Assembly: GCF_008973485.1 (NCBI RefSeq)
Contig: NZ_CP031223.1
Location: 434,001 to 498,000, forward strand
DNA length: 64,000 nt
From: Psychrobacillus glaciei
GTDB lineage: Bacteria; Bacillota; Bacilli; Bacillales_A; Planococcaceae
Direction: 5' to 3'
The notes under the pieces are model-generated. The model had not been told where the DNA came from. It made no database searches and was given only the letters and a program-made list of their open reading frames with translations. Position 1 is the stretch's first letter; the number at the start of each line of letters is the position of its first letter. Of this stretch, positions 8,719 to 17,384 are shown one piece after another. A program made the translations under genes and the position numbers.

Positions 8719-8850
8719 ACGCTTACGAGGTTAGCTGTCGGGTTTGGGACAAAAGATTATCCCTACCTAAGATTGTAGGACTCACCCCATGTGACACATG
8801 CATATCACGTATAGTTGGTTCCCCCGTTCCATAAGGATTAAGCGGTATAG
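8719..8850 (-). promoter_or_regulatory. ydaO-yuaA (c-di-AMP) riboswitch upstream of kimA
   Basis: On the minus strand the leader shows the conserved blocks of this class in order: CCGCTTAATCC, GGAACGGGGGAACCA, ATGGGGTGAGTCCT, TAGGTAGGG, and CCGACAGCTAACCTCGTAAG. The closing stem P1 pairs CGCTTA with TAAGCG. It ends about 20 bases before the kimA start. Known members bind two c-di-AMP molecules and reduce expression of the downstream potassium or osmolyte genes. I see no separate strong terminator between the aptamer and the ATG, so the output could be at translation or through a less obvious terminator. Confidence 0.95.
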
Positions 8851-9068
8851 AAATTTGAAGCTGAGCCCAATAATACTCCTGTTATTTCGACTTGTAAATA
8901 ACAAAATAATAATTTTTAAAAGGCTTAAATTAGCGGAATTATTGGTTTAGCTCTTTATTAAATTATGCAGGTTTTTGACAAGCAACTATAAGTCATTGTC
9001 GATTTATGTTCTAAATTTCATTCTTTTTTCTTACAGTGTAATAGCGACAAGAAAAAGGGAGAGATTCA

Positions 9069-9941
9069 ATGTTAATAGATGGGGTGTTTTCAGGAGGTGG
9101 ATTAAAAGGGTTCGCATTAGTAGGAGCTTACCAAGTGTTGGAAGAAAAGGGGTATCAATTCAAGCGTGTTGCTGGAACCAGTGCTGGAGCTATTCTTGCA
9201 GCGTTCATTGCAGCAGGGTTTTCCAGTAAGGAAATCAAAGAAATGCTGGATGAACTGGATACGGTAACTTTTCTAGATCCAAGGAAAACAATTCTACCGA
9301 TTCCATTTATGAAGTGGATCAATCTGTATTGGCGACTAGGCTTATACCAAGGTAAAGTTTTAGAGAACTGGTTTTTAGAAAAATTGGCGATAAAAGGCGT
9401 GTATACATTTTCTGATTTACAGCCAGGAACATTAAAGCTCGTGGCATCAGATTTGACGAATGGCAAGTTGATCGTTCTTCCAGATGATCTAGGAAGTTAT
9501 GGAGTATCAGAAAATAGCTTTCCGATTGCTCGGGCATTACGAATGAGCTGCGGAATTCCCTTTTTCTTTGAACCTGTCAGATTGAAAGTTGGATCAGGGG
9601 ATACAATTGTCGTGGATGGAGGAGTACTTAGTAACTTTCCGATGTGGATTTTTGATAATGGAAATAAAGAGCGTCCGATTCTTGGTTTAAAGTTAAATGG
9701 GAATTCGGATGATTTTCCGGGATATAAAATAAATAATGGATTGCAATTGTTCGAAGCACTTTTCTCGACAATGAAAAATGCACATGATGAAAGATATATT
9801 TCTAGAAAACATGAAAAGAATATTATTTTCATACCAGTGGATGACTATGGGGCTACACAGTTTGATTTAAGTGAAAAGATGAAAAATGATTTACTGACAA
9901 AGGGACGAGAGAGTGCCATGAAATTTTTAAAGACATGGTAA
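9069..9941 (+). CDS. Patatin-like phospholipase
   Basis: The 290-residue protein has all patatin elements: the oxyanion-hole loop FSGGGLKGFA (residues 7-16), the nucleophile Ser in GTSAGA near residue 38, and the catalytic Asp in VVDGGVLSNFP. Patatins are Ser-Asp dyad acyl hydrolases acting on phospholipids or acylglycerols. There is no signal peptide, so the enzyme is predicted cytoplasmic, like bacterial RssA/YlbK relatives. GGGAGAG precedes the ATG. It is transcribed away from kimA and shares a 200-base divergent region with it. Confidence 0.9.
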   Translation: MLIDGVFSGGGLKGFALVGAYQVLEEKGYQFKRVAGTSAGAILAAFIAAGFSSKEIKEMLDELDTVTFLDPRKTILPIPFMKWINLYWRLGLYQGKVLENWFLEKLAIKGVYTFSDLQPGTLKLVASDLTNGKLIVLPDDLGSYGVSENSFPIARALRMSCGIPFFFEPVRLKVGSGDTIVVDGGVLSNFPMWIFDNGNKERPILGLKLNGNSDDFPGYKINNGLQLFEALFSTMKNAHDERYISRKHEKNIIFIPVDDYGATQFDLSEKMKNDLLTKGRESAMKFLKTW

Positions 9942-10020
9942 TTTCTTAAAAGACGAATGTTTAAATTAGATTGGAAGAGGAATAATAAGAAGGAGGTAAT
10001 TCATAAGGAGAGGAATAAAA

Positions 10021-10440
10021 ATGACAAAAACTGCAAAAGAATTAGCGCTTAAAATATTGAACGATAACATGATTGGAACGATGGCAACAATTCAGCAAAA
10101 TAAACCGCATTCACGTTATATGACTTTCTTTAATGAAGATTTCATCATGTATGCCGCTACAAGTAAAAAAACACATAAAGTAGAAGAAGTTAAACAAAAT
10201 CCAAACACCCATATTCTTTTAGGCTATGATGGCAAAGGCTTTGGAGATTCCTTTTTAGAAATTGAAGGCATGGTGGAAGTATCAGATAGGGAGGGCTTAA
10301 AAGAAAAGGTATGGAATAAAGCATTAAAAGGTTGGTTTACTGGACCAGAAGATCCAAATCTGATTATTTTAAAAATAACCCCAACACAGATTCGACTTAT
10401 GAACACAAAAGGGGATGAACCACAAGTAGTAGAATTATAA
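10021..10440 (+). CDS. Pyridoxamine-phosphate-oxidase-fold protein (general stress protein 26-like)
   Basis: The 139-residue protein has the split-barrel flavin-binding fold of the PNPOx-like family: IGTMATIQQNKPHSRYMTF at the start, then a barrel strand with THKVEEVKQNP. It resembles Bacillus YdaG/GS26, which are SigB-dependent stress proteins. They probably bind FMN, heme or F420-like cofactors, but the true reaction is unknown. A double ribosome site (AAGGAGG and GGAGAGG) lies upstream. The terminator 12 bases after the stop suggests a short unit, possibly with the patatin gene 80 bases upstream. Confidence 0.82.
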   Translation: MTKTAKELALKILNDNMIGTMATIQQNKPHSRYMTFFNEDFIMYAATSKKTHKVEEVKQNPNTHILLGYDGKGFGDSFLEIEGMVEVSDREGLKEKVWNKALKGWFTGPEDPNLIILKITPTQIRLMNTKGDEPQVVEL

Positions 10441-10451
10441 TAAGGAGATGT

Positions 10452-10485
10452 AATCTCGCCAATTAATTGGTGAGATTTTCTTTGT
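10452..10485 (+). terminator. Rho-independent terminator
   Basis: AATCTCGCCAATTAATTGGTGAGATT folds into a compact hairpin and is followed by a T-rich run. Confidence 0.8.
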
Positions 10486-10537
10486 TTCCTTGCATTGTAT
10501 AGTTGTATTTACTTTTTGTTTAGTGTATTTAACATAA

Positions 10538-10571
10538 ATAAAAAAACTCACTGGCTTCATGCTCCAATGAG
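10538..10571 (-). terminator. Terminator of the S66 peptidase gene
   Basis: Read on the minus strand, CTCATTGG pairs with CCAGTGAG (one wobble pair), and a run of six to seven T follows. It lies 27 bases after the stop of the minus-strand gene at 10598. Confidence 0.75.
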
Positions 10572-10597
10572 GTGTATTGGTATTAATCTTCCCATTT

Positions 10598-11530
10598 TCA
10601 TGGACTCACTACTGGCTCCATGACAGTTAATGTATTATTATACGTATTCAAATTCAAAGTAGCACCAATCGGGACAGTTGCTTTGTAAGTTCCGTGTGCG
10701 GTTGCAAGGTTAGTCATTAAAGGTTTTCCTAAAGGAACCAAGAACTCGTTTATTATATCATCATATGTTTTTCCGTAAGCGGCTTCGCATTTTGTGCAAT
10801 CTCCCATAATAATTCCAATACAATCATCAAATTTTTTCGCCAAAAATAGATGTTGTAAATACCTATAAACAGTATTCACTGGTTCATGCGTTTCTTCCAA
10901 TACGATAATTTTACCCGCTGTATTGATTTCAAAAGATGTACCTAGAGTACCTATGAAAGAAGTTAGATTTCCTCCTACGATCGGGCCAGTAACGTTTCCA
11001 GGTACTTTGCTTACAAGCGGTATTTCAGGAGGGTTGTAAATTCCCCAAGGAGCAGTTACTGTTGATGTGGCAGCAAAAAATTGGTTAAAATTATAAGCCG
11101 GAGTTCTTGTATTAAAGTCAAGTAGGAGGAGACTTTGGAAAGAGATTAAGTAAGCATATTCGAACAAAACATTCTGTAAAACGGTAATGTCACTGTAACC
11201 CGAGACAATTTTAGGATTGCGAGCTATAAGTGAAAAGTCTAGGAAAGGCAATATATCTGATACACCAACACCTCCCCTAGTAGGCAAGATCCACTTAACC
11301 TCCTTTTTTGCAAACATCTTCATTAAATCCGATGCCCTCTGTTGAGCAGTCGCTGCTAGAAATCCATTCGATGAATATACATAATCCCCTAATATTACAT
11401 TAAAGCCCATATTGCGTAGTGTCTGAATTCCTTCATTTATTACGCTTGCTCCCAAAGGACTTCCTAGTGTAACGATTCCAACTGTATCGCCTGCTTTCAA
11501 TTGCCCCGGTTTCGTTGCCAAATTTTGCAT
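10598..11530 (-). CDS. S66-family LD-carboxypeptidase-like protein
   Basis: The 310-residue protein shows the S66 signature: the conserved N-terminal GDTVGIVTLGSP, the nucleophile Ser in SGYSDITVL near residue 112, the catalytic Glu in IVLEETHEP and the C-terminal His in ATAHGTYKATVPIG. Members are LD-carboxypeptidases that trim tetrapeptides of peptidoglycan (LdcA, YkfA) or MccF-type enzymes that inactivate microcin C. No signal peptide is visible, so a cytoplasmic role in wall-peptide recycling is more likely. The ribosome site AAGGGG lies unusually close to the ATG. Confidence 0.85.
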   Translation of the reverse strand: MQNLATKPGQLKAGDTVGIVTLGSPLGASVINEGIQTLRNMGFNVILGDYVYSSNGFLAATAQQRASDLMKMFAKKEVKWILPTRGGVGVSDILPFLDFSLIARNPKIVSGYSDITVLQNVLFEYAYLISFQSLLLLDFNTRTPAYNFNQFFAATSTVTAPWGIYNPPEIPLVSKVPGNVTGPIVGGNLTSFIGTLGTSFEINTAGKIIVLEETHEPVNTVYRYLQHLFLAKKFDDCIGIIMGDCTKCEAAYGKTYDDIINEFLVPLGKPLMTNLATAHGTYKATVPIGATLNLNTYNNTLTVMEPVVSP

Positions 11531-11813
11531 CCCCTTCCTAAGAATATATGCTATTAATTCATTTTACTATTGCAAAGCGAAAGCCATGACGAAATAAAAA
11601 TCTAAAAATTAAAGTTGTAGAAATTGTTTGATTATTTTCGTTTTTTTAAAAGGATGAATATGGTAATGTTATTTTTAGTAAGGCTTTTTGTGCCGAAATG
11701 GGGAAGGGGTGACATTATTTTGATAGAATATCTACTTCAAAATAATTTGCAAATGAGAGGGCTTGTTTCTTAACGAGCTAAGTCCTCTTTATGCAACGGG
11801 AGGAAAAAACAAG

Positions 11814-12794
11814 ATGATGGAATTGAGTACGATGAAGGCGGGGTTCTCGTCTTTAGAGGTAGCCGAAAGTCTTCTACAACATTGGAAACATGATGAAGGG
11901 ACACTTATATTCTGGCGTGCAAGTTCAAACTTTGTTTGTGCATTTGAAAGAAAAGGAATAAGGTTCTTTTTACGATTTAGTTTTGAGGATGAGAACACGT
12001 TAGAACAAATTAAGGAAGAGCTTGATTTTATGGAATATTTGAAGAAAAATAATTTTCCTTGCGTTTCACCAATTCTTTCGTTAAACAACAACTTTATTGA
12101 AACTGTTAAGACTTCGGACGGGGGATATTTTGGTGTAGTATTCAGTGCAGCCAGCGGTACTCATCTTGATGAAGAGGAAGACTTGCTAGACTCTCAACTA
12201 GAGCAATGGGGAAGATCGTTAGCCACCCTCCATAACTTGTCTATGAATTATGAAATTAAAAATAAAAAAAGGAAGAGCTGGCAAGACACATTACTTTTTA
12301 TAAAAAATGTGCTTAACCATCATCCGCTAGAAGACGAGGCAAAGAAGGAGTACCATACAATTTCCCATTGGCTACACTCACTTCTTGTTTCCAAAAATAC
12401 GTATGGCTTAATACATTATGATTTTCAATTGGACAATTTGTTTTATGACGCAAAAGATGTAACTTTCGAGATAATCGATTTTGATGATTCGATGTATCAT
12501 TGGTTTGCACAAGATGTAGTGACTGCATTAACAGACGAATTGGAAAGTGAACAACCAGCATCCAAGAAAAGAATAAACGCTTTTTTAAAAGGCTATCGTA
12601 CTAAGAAAGAATTGAGTGAAGAAGATATAGATCTGTTTCCTATGTTTTTAAGATTTTCCAAGCTATATCAATTTGCAAGACTACTACGATCAATGGAGAG
12701 TAGTACTGGCGAGGATGATCCAGCATGGTTAGGAAATCTTCGTGGAAAGTTAATCAGTAAAGTAGATGAAATAAGAAAATATTTCAGAGAATAG
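11814..12794 (+). CDS. Aminoglycoside-phosphotransferase-family kinase
   Basis: The protein has about 326 residues from the ATG at 11814, which I chose because it follows GGGAGG by ten bases; an in-frame ATG 17 codons upstream lacks a site. It carries the APH/choline-kinase-like catalytic loop in LIHYDFQLDNLFYD (His-x-Asp...Asn) and the Mg-binding DFDD in FEIIDFDDSMYHW. These enzymes phosphorylate small hydroxyl compounds. The SMYHWFAQDVVTAL ending is common in Bacillus homologues of unknown substrate, so no antibiotic resistance is implied. A short inverted repeat just upstream (about 11755-11790) could form a leader hairpin. Confidence 0.82.
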   Translation: MMELSTMKAGFSSLEVAESLLQHWKHDEGTLIFWRASSNFVCAFERKGIRFFLRFSFEDENTLEQIKEELDFMEYLKKNNFPCVSPILSLNNNFIETVKTSDGGYFGVVFSAASGTHLDEEEDLLDSQLEQWGRSLATLHNLSMNYEIKNKKRKSWQDTLLFIKNVLNHHPLEDEAKKEYHTISHWLHSLLVSKNTYGLIHYDFQLDNLFYDAKDVTFEIIDFDDSMYHWFAQDVVTALTDELESEQPASKKRINAFLKGYRTKKELSEEDIDLFPMFLRFSKLYQFARLLRSMESSTGEDDPAWLGNLRGKLISKVDEIRKYFRE

Positions 12795-12825
12795 GAAATA
12801 TAAAATCTGATTAATGCAAAAAAAA

Positions 12826-12867
12826 CGTGCGAGTAAAGGACTCATTTTACTTGTACGACTTTTTTTA
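12826..12867 (+). terminator. Rho-independent terminator
   Basis: CGTGCGAGTAAA (12826-12837) pairs with TTTACTTGTACG (12846-12857) through two wobble pairs. T8 follows almost at once. Confidence 0.85.
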
Positions 12868-12892
12868 ATGAGAATGTATATGAAATTGATAA

Positions 12893-13110
12893 AGAAGCGC
12901 TGAGCGGACGAAATTGTATCTTCGTCCGCTTTTAAAAGAGTAGGATAGCATCTAATCTCTCATTATCCAAACCAAATGCATTGTGTCTTTACGCAGTCAC
13001 TTCTCAATCCACAAAAATTCCGTCGGTGATAGTGTAGTCGATGTTTCGTCCAAAGCACTCTGAAAATAGTAAAGACAAGATTCACTTAAAGGAAGCTAAG
13101 GTTTTTTTAA
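12893..13110. repeat. Structured intergenic repeat, copy 2 (internally deleted)
   Basis: The left hairpin (GCGGACGAA with TTCGTCCGC, then TTTT) and the right part (GCAGTCACTTCTCAATCCAC through GTTTCGTCCAAAGCACTCT) match the other copies. The left arm of the second hairpin and about 80 bases before it are missing. This copy therefore cannot form the long variable hairpin, although its right arm is still well preserved. The rest of the gap up to 13216 holds no gene. Confidence 0.8.
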
Positions 13111-13216
13111 ATTGTCTTATGAATGATGGTATTAGAGACAAGAGAAGCATCATATGAAAAGACTTATAAACATATGAATGATATCAAGTGTACATATGGC
13201 AACAAAGAAGAAGACA

Positions 13217-13230
13217 TGATAGCGTTTTCA
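13217..13230 (-). promoter_or_regulatory. cre site (CcpA operator) upstream of mtlA
   Basis: The minus-strand sequence TGAAAACGCTATCA fits the catabolite-responsive-element consensus TGWAANCGNTNWCA at every position. It lies about 85 bases before the mtlA start, so CcpA control of the whole operon is expected. Confidence 0.8.
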
Positions 13231-13247
13231 ATTGATTGAATATTGAA

Positions 13248-13261
13248 TGTAAACGCTTTAC
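13248..13261 (+). promoter_or_regulatory. Second, weaker cre-like site
   Basis: TGTAAACGCTTTAC matches the core of the cre consensus but not the final CA. It is 17 bases from the perfect site, so cooperative CcpA binding is possible. Confidence 0.5.
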
Positions 13262-13312
13262 TATTACATTAATAAGAGAATATTTTACATTCAAAACAAG
13301 GGGGATTGTAAG

Positions 13313-14749
13313 ATGACGAATGAGCAGAGGGAAAGTACTGGTTTTAAAGTAAAAGTACAGCGATTTGGTAGTTTTTTAAGTGGGATGATTATGCCGAATA
13401 TCGGCGCATTCATCGCATGGGGTCTTATTACGGCATTATTTATACCAACGGGTTGGATTCCAAGAGAAGACTTTGCGGAATTAGTTGGCCCGATGATTAC
13501 TTATTTACTACCTATTTTAATCGGATTTACTGGTGGACGTCTTGTTCATGGTTTACGAGGAGGAGTAGTTGGTGCAACCATAACGATGGGGGTCATCGTT
13601 GGGGCGACTATACCAATGTTCCTTGGTGCGATGATAGTTGGACCATTAGGTGGTATAGCAATAAAATGGTTCGATAAATTGATTGAAGGTAAAATTAAAC
13701 CGGGCTTTGAGATGCTAGTGAATAATTTCTCAGCAGGGATTATTGGTGGAGGGCTAACATTAGTCGCCTTCAAGTTGATAGGTCCTGCAGTTAATGCATT
13801 AACGGACTGGCTTGCGTCAGGGGTTCAATTTATCTTTGATGCAAATCTATTACCATTTGCAAGTATTTTCATAGAACCAGCAAAAGTGCTGTTCTTAAAT
13901 AATGCGATTAACCATGGGATTTTAGGTCCATTAGGGATTGAACAAGCTGCTAGTGCAGGAAAATCAATACTATTCTTACTAGAATCAAACCCAGGACCAG
14001 GACTTGGAATTTTACTTGCGTACATGTTCTTTGGAAAGGGAATAGCAAAACAAACTTCACCAGGAGCAATTATTATTCACTTCCTAGGTGGAATACATGA
14101 AATTTATTTCCCATATATTTTAATGAGACCACTTCTACTAGTAGCTGCAATTGCTGGGGGAGCATCTGGAATATTTACATTGCAATTATTTGGGGCTGGT
14201 TTAGTTGCAGCACCATCACCAGGTAGTATCTTTGCCATTCTTGCATTAACTCCAAAGGGTAATTATATAGGTGTAATACTCGGAGTATTAGTTGCAACGG
14301 CAGTATCTTTCATTATCTCTGCAGTCATTTTAAAATCTTCAAAAGATACTGGCGAAGAGGATCTAGTGAAGGCGACAGAAAAAACTTCAGCTCTTAAAGG
14401 AAAAGAAAGTAGAGCAGCAGAGTTTATACAAGTTGGAAAAATGGTAGAAACTCAACAAGATAGCTCATTATCAAACGTACACCATATCATATTTGCTTGC
14501 GATGCGGGTATGGGATCAAGTGCAATGGGAGCTTCGATATTGAAAAATAAAATGAAGCAAGCAGGTCTAGATGTTTCTGTTACGAATACAGCTATTAGTA
14601 ATCTTCCTGCAGATGCAGAAGTTATTATCACGCATAAAGATCTAACAAGTCGAGCAAAAGAAAAATCACCAAATGCGCACCATATTTCGGTAGAAAACTT
14701 TTTAAATAGCCCAAAATATGATGAGCTAATTGATCAGTTAAAAAAATAA
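13313..14749 (+). CDS. mtlA: Mannitol PTS permease, EIICB
   Basis: This 478-residue EIICB imports and phosphorylates mannitol to mannitol-1-phosphate. The membrane EIIC domain spans about residues 15-340, with the conserved GGIHEIYFPY loop and NNAINHGILGPLG. The EIIB domain begins near residue 385 and has the phosphorylated Cys in FACDAGMGSSAMGAS. There is no EIIA on the same chain; it is encoded separately as mtlF downstream, as in Bacillus. The operon order mtlA-mtlR-mtlF-mtlD is that of Geobacillus. Two cre sites upstream predict carbon catabolite repression. Confidence 0.95.
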   Translation: MTNEQRESTGFKVKVQRFGSFLSGMIMPNIGAFIAWGLITALFIPTGWIPREDFAELVGPMITYLLPILIGFTGGRLVHGLRGGVVGATITMGVIVGATIPMFLGAMIVGPLGGIAIKWFDKLIEGKIKPGFEMLVNNFSAGIIGGGLTLVAFKLIGPAVNALTDWLASGVQFIFDANLLPFASIFIEPAKVLFLNNAINHGILGPLGIEQAASAGKSILFLLESNPGPGLGILLAYMFFGKGIAKQTSPGAIIIHFLGGIHEIYFPYILMRPLLLVAAIAGGASGIFTLQLFGAGLVAAPSPGSIFAILALTPKGNYIGVILGVLVATAVSFIISAVILKSSKDTGEEDLVKATEKTSALKGKESRAAEFIQVGKMVETQQDSSLSNVHHIIFACDAGMGSSAMGASILKNKMKQAGLDVSVTNTAISNLPADAEVIITHKDLTSRAKEKSPNAHHISVENFLNSPKYDELIDQLKK

Positions 14750-14762
14750 TGGGAACATACAG

Positions 14763-14802
14763 AACTCGGCCTATTTCAATGGAAATTTAGGCTGAGTTTT
14801 GC
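14763..14802 (+). terminator. Hairpin between mtlA and mtlR (partial terminator)
   Basis: AACTCGGCCTA pairs with TAGGCTGAGTT around a 14-base loop, followed by only four T. It probably reduces read-through, so the permease would be made in excess over the regulator. Confidence 0.65.
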
Positions 14803-14838
14803 CAATGATTTTGGAACGTTATGAATGAGGTGTTTAAC

Positions 14839-16929
14839 ATGTATATTTCAGCACGTGAAAAAATGATTATCGAAGCATTGATTGTGGAACAAGGGGAAGT
14901 AACGATAAAAGAGCTATCACAAAAAATTGATGTGAGTTCTCGGACAATACATCGTGATCTGAATAAAATAGAGGAGCTTTTAGATTCCTATCAACTGGAA
15001 TTAATAAAAAAATCAGGGGTTGGAGTTCAAATTATTGGAAAGGAAAAAAGTAAACTCGAATTAATAAAGCAACTTGAAACGTTTACATTTAGAGAATATA
15101 CGTTAGATGAAAGACAAACAATGATTCTATGCATTTTGTATGAATCATCTGAACCTGTGAAGCTTTTTACGCTTTCCAAAGATTTAGGAGTTTCTATCTC
15201 AACCGTAAGTGCAGACTTAATGAAGTTGGAAGAGCAATTAAAGCCTTTCCAGCTTTCTATATTGAAAAAAAGAGGGTATGGAGTAGAGCTTTCCGGAACA
15301 GAGGAAGCCAAGCGTAGGGCAATCAGTTATGCTATTGCAAAGACAATAAAGGAAGAAGGGCTACTTTCCCTTATAAAAGAACAGATACATCAACAGTCTG
15401 AAAAGCATGATGATCCTATCTCTAAACGATTAATGCATCTTGTTGATCGACAAAAATTATGGAAGATAGAAAACGTGATGAAGGATTTGTACCCGAATCT
15501 ATCTTTTTCAATGACGGATAACTCTTACGTTGGACTTATTGTACATCTCGCATTAGCAATTGAACGGATTCTGCAAGGTGAAAACATTCAAATAGAGAAA
15601 ATGTATTTAAAACAAATAGCACTAGAACCGGAGTATCCAATTGCTAAGAAAATTATTGATGGACTAATGAAAAGTTTTCAAGTGGATATACCTGAAGCTG
15701 AGGTGGGTTATATCACGATGCATCTTCAGGGGGCAAAGCTTCGTCAACAAGATGGTATATTGAACGAGGCCTCTAACTTGGAGACGTATATGCAAGCTAA
15801 AAAATTAGTTCAGATGATGGAAATAGCAACAGGTTATCAGTTAAATCATCATGATTCACTTTTAGAGGGGCTTGTTACCCACTTAAAGCCTGCAATTTAT
15901 CGAATTCGTCAAAATATGGGGATATTTAATCCTCTATTAAAAAATATTCAAAAAGATTATGAAGAGTTATTTGGGCATGTGAAAATTGCAGTAGAAAATG
16001 TTTTTCCTACTTTAGTTATTCCAGATGAAGAGATAGGATACTTAGTGATGCATTTTGGATCTGCTCTACTTGGTTTGTCGGGAAAAGGGGATTTGAAAGC
16101 ATATGTTATTTGTTCTAGTGGTATCGGAACCTCTAAATTACTTGCATCCAGGTTGCAACAAGAAATACCTGAAATAGCGGAGGTTGTAAATGTTTCTGTT
16201 TTTGAATTAAATGAACTTCCGTTATCGGAAAGAGACTTGGTAATTTCTACGATTTTTTTACAAGCGTTTCATCGAGAATATATAATGGTGAGCCCATTTA
16301 TGACAAAAGATGAAATTACTCAAGTACAACTTTACGCAAGAAGACAAATGTTATTGAAAAAGGGAGTTCCTGCTGTTAAAAAAAGCTATTCCACTGTAGA
16401 GGTACTAAAACAAAAAATGGAGAAGATTCATCTTTATACAGGAACGATAGCGGATGTTTTAAACAACTTTCATATCACTTCGCAAAAAGGGAAAGTCTCT
16501 GCTAAGGATTGTATGCTAGAAGCATGTAAATTGTTAGAAAAAAAACAGATCATACAAAAATCTAGTACAGTTGCTGAAGCATTGTTTACTAGAGAAGAAC
16601 TCGGTGGTATTGGTATACCAGGAACGAAGCTTGCTTTATTTCACACACGTATCGAACAAGTTTGTATGCCGTCTTTTACGATTCATAAGCTGGAACAACC
16701 GGTATTCGTAAAAGGGATGGATGGAATTGAGATGGAAGTGCACACACTATTGTTACTACTCTCACCTCAACCTTATCATGAACCAGGTTTGGAAGTACTA
16801 AGCTTAATTAGTACAATTATTATTGAAAATGAACAAAGTATTAAACTATTTGAAACCGAAGATCCAGAGGAAGTACAAGCTTATTTAGCTCTAAAATTCG
16901 AGCACTTTATCGATGAAAACTTAAAATAA
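14839..16929 (+). CDS. mtlR: Mannitol operon activator MtlR (PRD regulator)
   Basis: About 696 residues from the ATG at 14839, which follows GAGGTG; an upstream in-frame ATG lacks a site. The domain order is that of MtlR: a DeoR-type HTH (about residues 5-55), a second Mga-like HTH (90-145), two PTS regulation domains (about 190-400), a GatB-like EIIB domain with Cys in VICSSGIGTSKLL, and a C-terminal EIIA-like domain with LALFHTRIE. In Bacillus, phosphorylation of PRD2 by EI/HPr activates the protein, and the EIIB/EIIA state reports mannitol transport. It sits between the permease and EIIA genes. Confidence 0.93.
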   Translation: MYISAREKMIIEALIVEQGEVTIKELSQKIDVSSRTIHRDLNKIEELLDSYQLELIKKSGVGVQIIGKEKSKLELIKQLETFTFREYTLDERQTMILCILYESSEPVKLFTLSKDLGVSISTVSADLMKLEEQLKPFQLSILKKRGYGVELSGTEEAKRRAISYAIAKTIKEEGLLSLIKEQIHQQSEKHDDPISKRLMHLVDRQKLWKIENVMKDLYPNLSFSMTDNSYVGLIVHLALAIERILQGENIQIEKMYLKQIALEPEYPIAKKIIDGLMKSFQVDIPEAEVGYITMHLQGAKLRQQDGILNEASNLETYMQAKKLVQMMEIATGYQLNHHDSLLEGLVTHLKPAIYRIRQNMGIFNPLLKNIQKDYEELFGHVKIAVENVFPTLVIPDEEIGYLVMHFGSALLGLSGKGDLKAYVICSSGIGTSKLLASRLQQEIPEIAEVVNVSVFELNELPLSERDLVISTIFLQAFHREYIMVSPFMTKDEITQVQLYARRQMLLKKGVPAVKKSYSTVEVLKQKMEKIHLYTGTIADVLNNFHITSQKGKVSAKDCMLEACKLLEKKQIIQKSSTVAEALFTREELGGIGIPGTKLALFHTRIEQVCMPSFTIHKLEQPVFVKGMDGIEMEVHTLLLLLSPQPYHEPGLEVLSLISTIIIENEQSIKLFETEDPEEVQAYLALKFEHFIDENLK

Positions 16930-16945
16930 TGGAGGCGTTATAATT

Positions 16946-17383
16946 ATGGTATTGCCAATTTTATCAGTAGAAAACATCATGCTAAATCAAGAACTTACAA
17001 CAAAAGGAGAGGCAATCCAATTAGCGGGAAAATTTTTGGTTGATAGAGGATATGTTCAACCGGAATATGTAGAGAAAATGCTAGTACGTGAAGAAATGAC
17101 CTCAACATATATGGGGAATTTTGTCGCTATTCCACATGGTACCGATGATGCGAAAAAAGAAGTAAAAGAATCAGGAATTGTAATTATTCAAATTCCTGAC
17201 GGTGTAGACTTCGGTGAAGGGAATATTGTTAAATTAGTTTTTGGTATTGCTGGTAAGGGTGATGATCATTTGGGGATTCTTTCAAATATAGCTATTGCCG
17301 TTTCGGAAATACAAAATGTCGAAAAGATTATTCAGGCTACTTCACAAGAAGAAGTTCTTTCATTTTTTGAAGGAGTGAACTAA
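16946..17383 (+). CDS. mtlF: Mannitol PTS EIIA component
   Basis: A 145-residue soluble EIIA of the fructose-mannitol family with the phosphorylated His in GNFVAIPHGTDD. It passes the phosphate from HPr to the EIIB domain of MtlA. GGAGG lies ahead of the ATG. mtlD starts one base after its stop codon, so translation is probably coupled. Confidence 0.95.
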   Translation: MVLPILSVENIMLNQELTTKGEAIQLAGKFLVDRGYVQPEYVEKMLVREEMTSTYMGNFVAIPHGTDDAKKEVKESGIVIIQIPDGVDFGEGNIVKLVFGIAGKGDDHLGILSNIAIAVSEIQNVEKIIQATSQEEVLSFFEGVN

Positions 17384-17384
17384 G

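Noticed and set aside
8975..9003. TTGACA upstream of the patatin-like gene as a -35 element
   Set aside because: No acceptable -10 hexamer lies 16-18 bases downstream.
11814..12794. Antibiotic resistance gene (aminoglycoside phosphotransferase)
   Set aside because: It has the general APH kinase motifs only. Many chromosomal homologues act on other small molecules, so resistance is not supported.
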